DNA of 24,019 bases, from the NCBI GenBank assembly GCA_002315275.1, contig DCGN01000029.1, positions 1-24,019 of the forward strand, in the 5' to 3' direction. Shown here in pieces: positions 22,641 through 24,019 of this stretch. A program made the translations under genes and the position numbers. The stretch's first letter is position 1, and every line of letters starts with the position of its first letter. The notes beneath the pieces are model-generated. The model was not told the DNA's origin. It did not search any database and saw nothing but the letters and a program-made list of their open reading frames with translations. This DNA comes from Clostridiales bacterium UBA1777 (GTDB lineage Bacteria; Bacillota; Clostridia; Oscillospirales; Oscillospiraceae).

Positions 22641-22728
22641 GTTATGGTCTAAATATATCTGAATAAGGGGAGGCGCCGTCTCTCCGCCACGGTATGCGCC
22701 GTGGGTTCGAACTAAGGAGGTTCTTCGT

Positions 22729-23967
22729 TTGGCAAGTAATGAAAATGGTGCTGCCGTTTCCCTTAACGAGCAGCAGACAGTAAGTAAGTTATCTAAGGGA
22801 TTTATGCTTGTTGAAGCTACAATGGGCTTCATGACAGCAGGTCACGTTTACAACGCAGCAATCTTGGCCACATTAGGCTATTCCGCAGGTGAAGTCGGAT
22901 CCTTCATGTCTATCATCTCTATCATCAATATGTTTGCTCCTCTTATCTGGAGCTTCATCAGTGATAAGACACAGTCCGTTAAAAAGACCATTTCTCTCAC
23001 CACGCTCCTTTCCGTTCTGCTTTATGCTCCTATGTTCCTCTATGCAAAGATTGAAATCGACGGCAAGAGCATAGCTCCTATCGGAATGATCGTATCAACA
23101 TTTGTTATCGGTGCCAGCGGTCAGCTTCTTACCTCTTGGGTAATGACCAGCAGAAGAGACCACCCCACAATGAATTTCGGTGTTATCCGTCTGTTCTGGT
23201 CTCTGTTCTATGCCATCGCCTGCTTCGGTTACGCAACCTTTATGAAGAAGTTTTCCGGCATGGCAATGTACACCATTCCTCTCGTAGGCTTCGGTATTTC
23301 CGGTCTCATCACCTTCTTCTGCATCAGAGTTAACCCCTGTGAAGACGTTGCAGGTAAAGCAAAGCAGTCCTTAAAGGATATGCCTATCGGAAGCATCATC
23401 AAGAATCCCAGAATTCTTGTTTACCTCTGCTTCTCCATCTTCATCACAATTCCTACACTGGGTCTTAACAACTTCAGTAAATTCCTTATTGATGATGTAC
23501 ACGGTAACACAGCTATCGTTGGTTACATGGTTGGTATCCGTTCTCTCTGCGCTATCCCCTTTATGTTCTTCTCCGATAAGATTCACAGAAAGATCGGTAC
23601 AAGAAACGCAATGAGCTTTGCCGCTATCCTCTACTGCGCCGCTCAGGTTATGTTCTACTTCACACAGAACACAGCTCAGATTCTCGGCGTATGTATCTTC
23701 CAGGGCGTTGCATTCGGTCTGCTCGTTCCCACACAGGTTCTTTACATCAACCAGTATGCTCCTGCAGGACTTATCGCTACAACACAGACAATGGTTACAG
23801 TTGCAAACAGCCTTTCTCAGAGCCTCTTCTCCAAGATCGGCGGCAGCGTAATCGACAGCTTCGGCATTCGCTCCTTCTACATCATGGGTGCCGCTGCTTG
23901 TATCGTTTCCTTCGTACTGTTCAACGTGGGCAACAAGGTTCTGGATAAGACCAGAGGCGTTGACTGA
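22729..23967 (+). CDS. MFS transporter (TTG start)
   Basis: A 412-aa membrane protein with about 12 hydrophobic helices in two halves, joined by a longer basic cytosolic loop (about residues 205-225). It fits the major facilitator superfamily, in the MFS_1-like / sugar and nucleoside symporter group. The loop between helices 2 and 3 carries SDKTQSVKK and that between 8 and 9 SDKIHRKIGTRNA, the usual D-R/K-rich MFS loop motif. The TTG start sits 7 nt after AAGGAGGT, an ideal site, giving MASNENGAAV. Substrate is unknown; its place after the FGGY kinase suggests a sugar or polyol. Codon use and slightly lower GC differ mildly from the minus-strand block. Confidence 0.9.
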   Translation: MASNENGAAVSLNEQQTVSKLSKGFMLVEATMGFMTAGHVYNAAILATLGYSAGEVGSFMSIISIINMFAPLIWSFISDKTQSVKKTISLTTLLSVLLYAPMFLYAKIEIDGKSIAPIGMIVSTFVIGASGQLLTSWVMTSRRDHPTMNFGVIRLFWSLFYAIACFGYATFMKKFSGMAMYTIPLVGFGISGLITFFCIRVNPCEDVAGKAKQSLKDMPIGSIIKNPRILVYLCFSIFITIPTLGLNNFSKFLIDDVHGNTAIVGYMVGIRSLCAIPFMFFSDKIHRKIGTRNAMSFAAILYCAAQVMFYFTQNTAQILGVCIFQGVAFGLLVPTQVLYINQYAPAGLIATTQTMVTVANSLSQSLFSKIGGSVIDSFGIRSFYIMGAAACIVSFVLFNVGNKVLDKTRGVD

Positions 23968-23995
23968 TATCACGCATAACTACATAAGCATTAAA

Positions 23996-24019
23996 CGCAG
24001 GTATCAATTGATACCTGCG
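23996..24019 (+). terminator. 24-nt perfect palindrome, probable terminator stem
   Basis: CGCAGGTATC-AATT-GATACCTGCG forms a 10-bp stem with a 4-nt loop, 29 nt after the MFS stop. The T-run that would prove a terminator would lie beyond the window edge. Confidence 0.6.

Noticed and set aside
22690..22725. tRNA-like GTGGGTTCGAACTAAG segment before the MFS gene
   Set aside because: The TTCGAA core recalls a T-loop, but the flanking bases do not pair as a T-arm and no anticodon or acceptor arm can be formed.

Overview
The window looks like chromosomal DNA from an anaerobic, low-to-mid GC Firmicute of the class Clostridia, probably a gut Oscillospirales-type lineage. The reasons are strong AGGAGG-type ribosome binding sites, frequent TTG starts, lipoprotein leaders ending in LALCACG, a rubrerythrin, a FeoB-associated Cys-rich peptide, a DUF1700/HAAS-type membrane protein and the short archaeal-type prolyl-tRNA synthetase with a C-terminal zinc domain. 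The taxonomic call is inference. No tRNA, rRNA, CRISPR array, IS element or phage gene was seen.

Everything left of about 18.25 kb is on the minus strand and everything right of it is on the plus strand, with two sigma-A-like promoters firing back to back near 18.22-18.34 kb. Read in transcription order (right to left), the minus-strand half holds five units. (a) A HAAS-like protein with an acidic Ala/Glu/Pro linker and C-terminal membrane segments, apparently starting at a rare ATT codon, overlaps a 68-aa membrane peptide. (b) A membrane-anchored PQQ-type beta-propeller is followed by a stand-alone Smr-domain protein. (c) After an AT-rich noncoding stretch of about 0.8 kb, an MMPL/RND pump overlaps by ATGA a 1102-aa exported GLUG-repeat protein whose middle is a long helical insert. 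(d) Two small membrane proteins follow: a FeoB-associated Cys-rich peptide (59 aa) and a zinc-ribbon protein (96 aa). (e) A catabolic block holds FdrA and DUF1116 (homologues of E. coli AllF/AllG), then a separately promoted TRAP transporter dctQ-dctM-dctP, then a metal-dependent amidohydrolase cut by the left edge.

The plus-strand part holds proS and rubrerythrin (14-bp gap, shared strong terminator), a THEP1-like NTPase followed by an FGGY carbohydrate kinase, and an MFS transporter with its own promoter. A perfect 24-nt palindrome, probably a terminator stem, closes the window.

The most interesting parts are: the FdrA/DUF1116 + TRAP + amidohydrolase locus, a plausible route for importing and dismantling a ureido or amide carboxylate by carbamoyl transfer; the translationally coupled MMPL pump and GLUG/coiled-coil surface protein, which may work as one envelope machine; and the HAAS-like gene whose conserved N-terminus is only recovered if translation starts at AUU.
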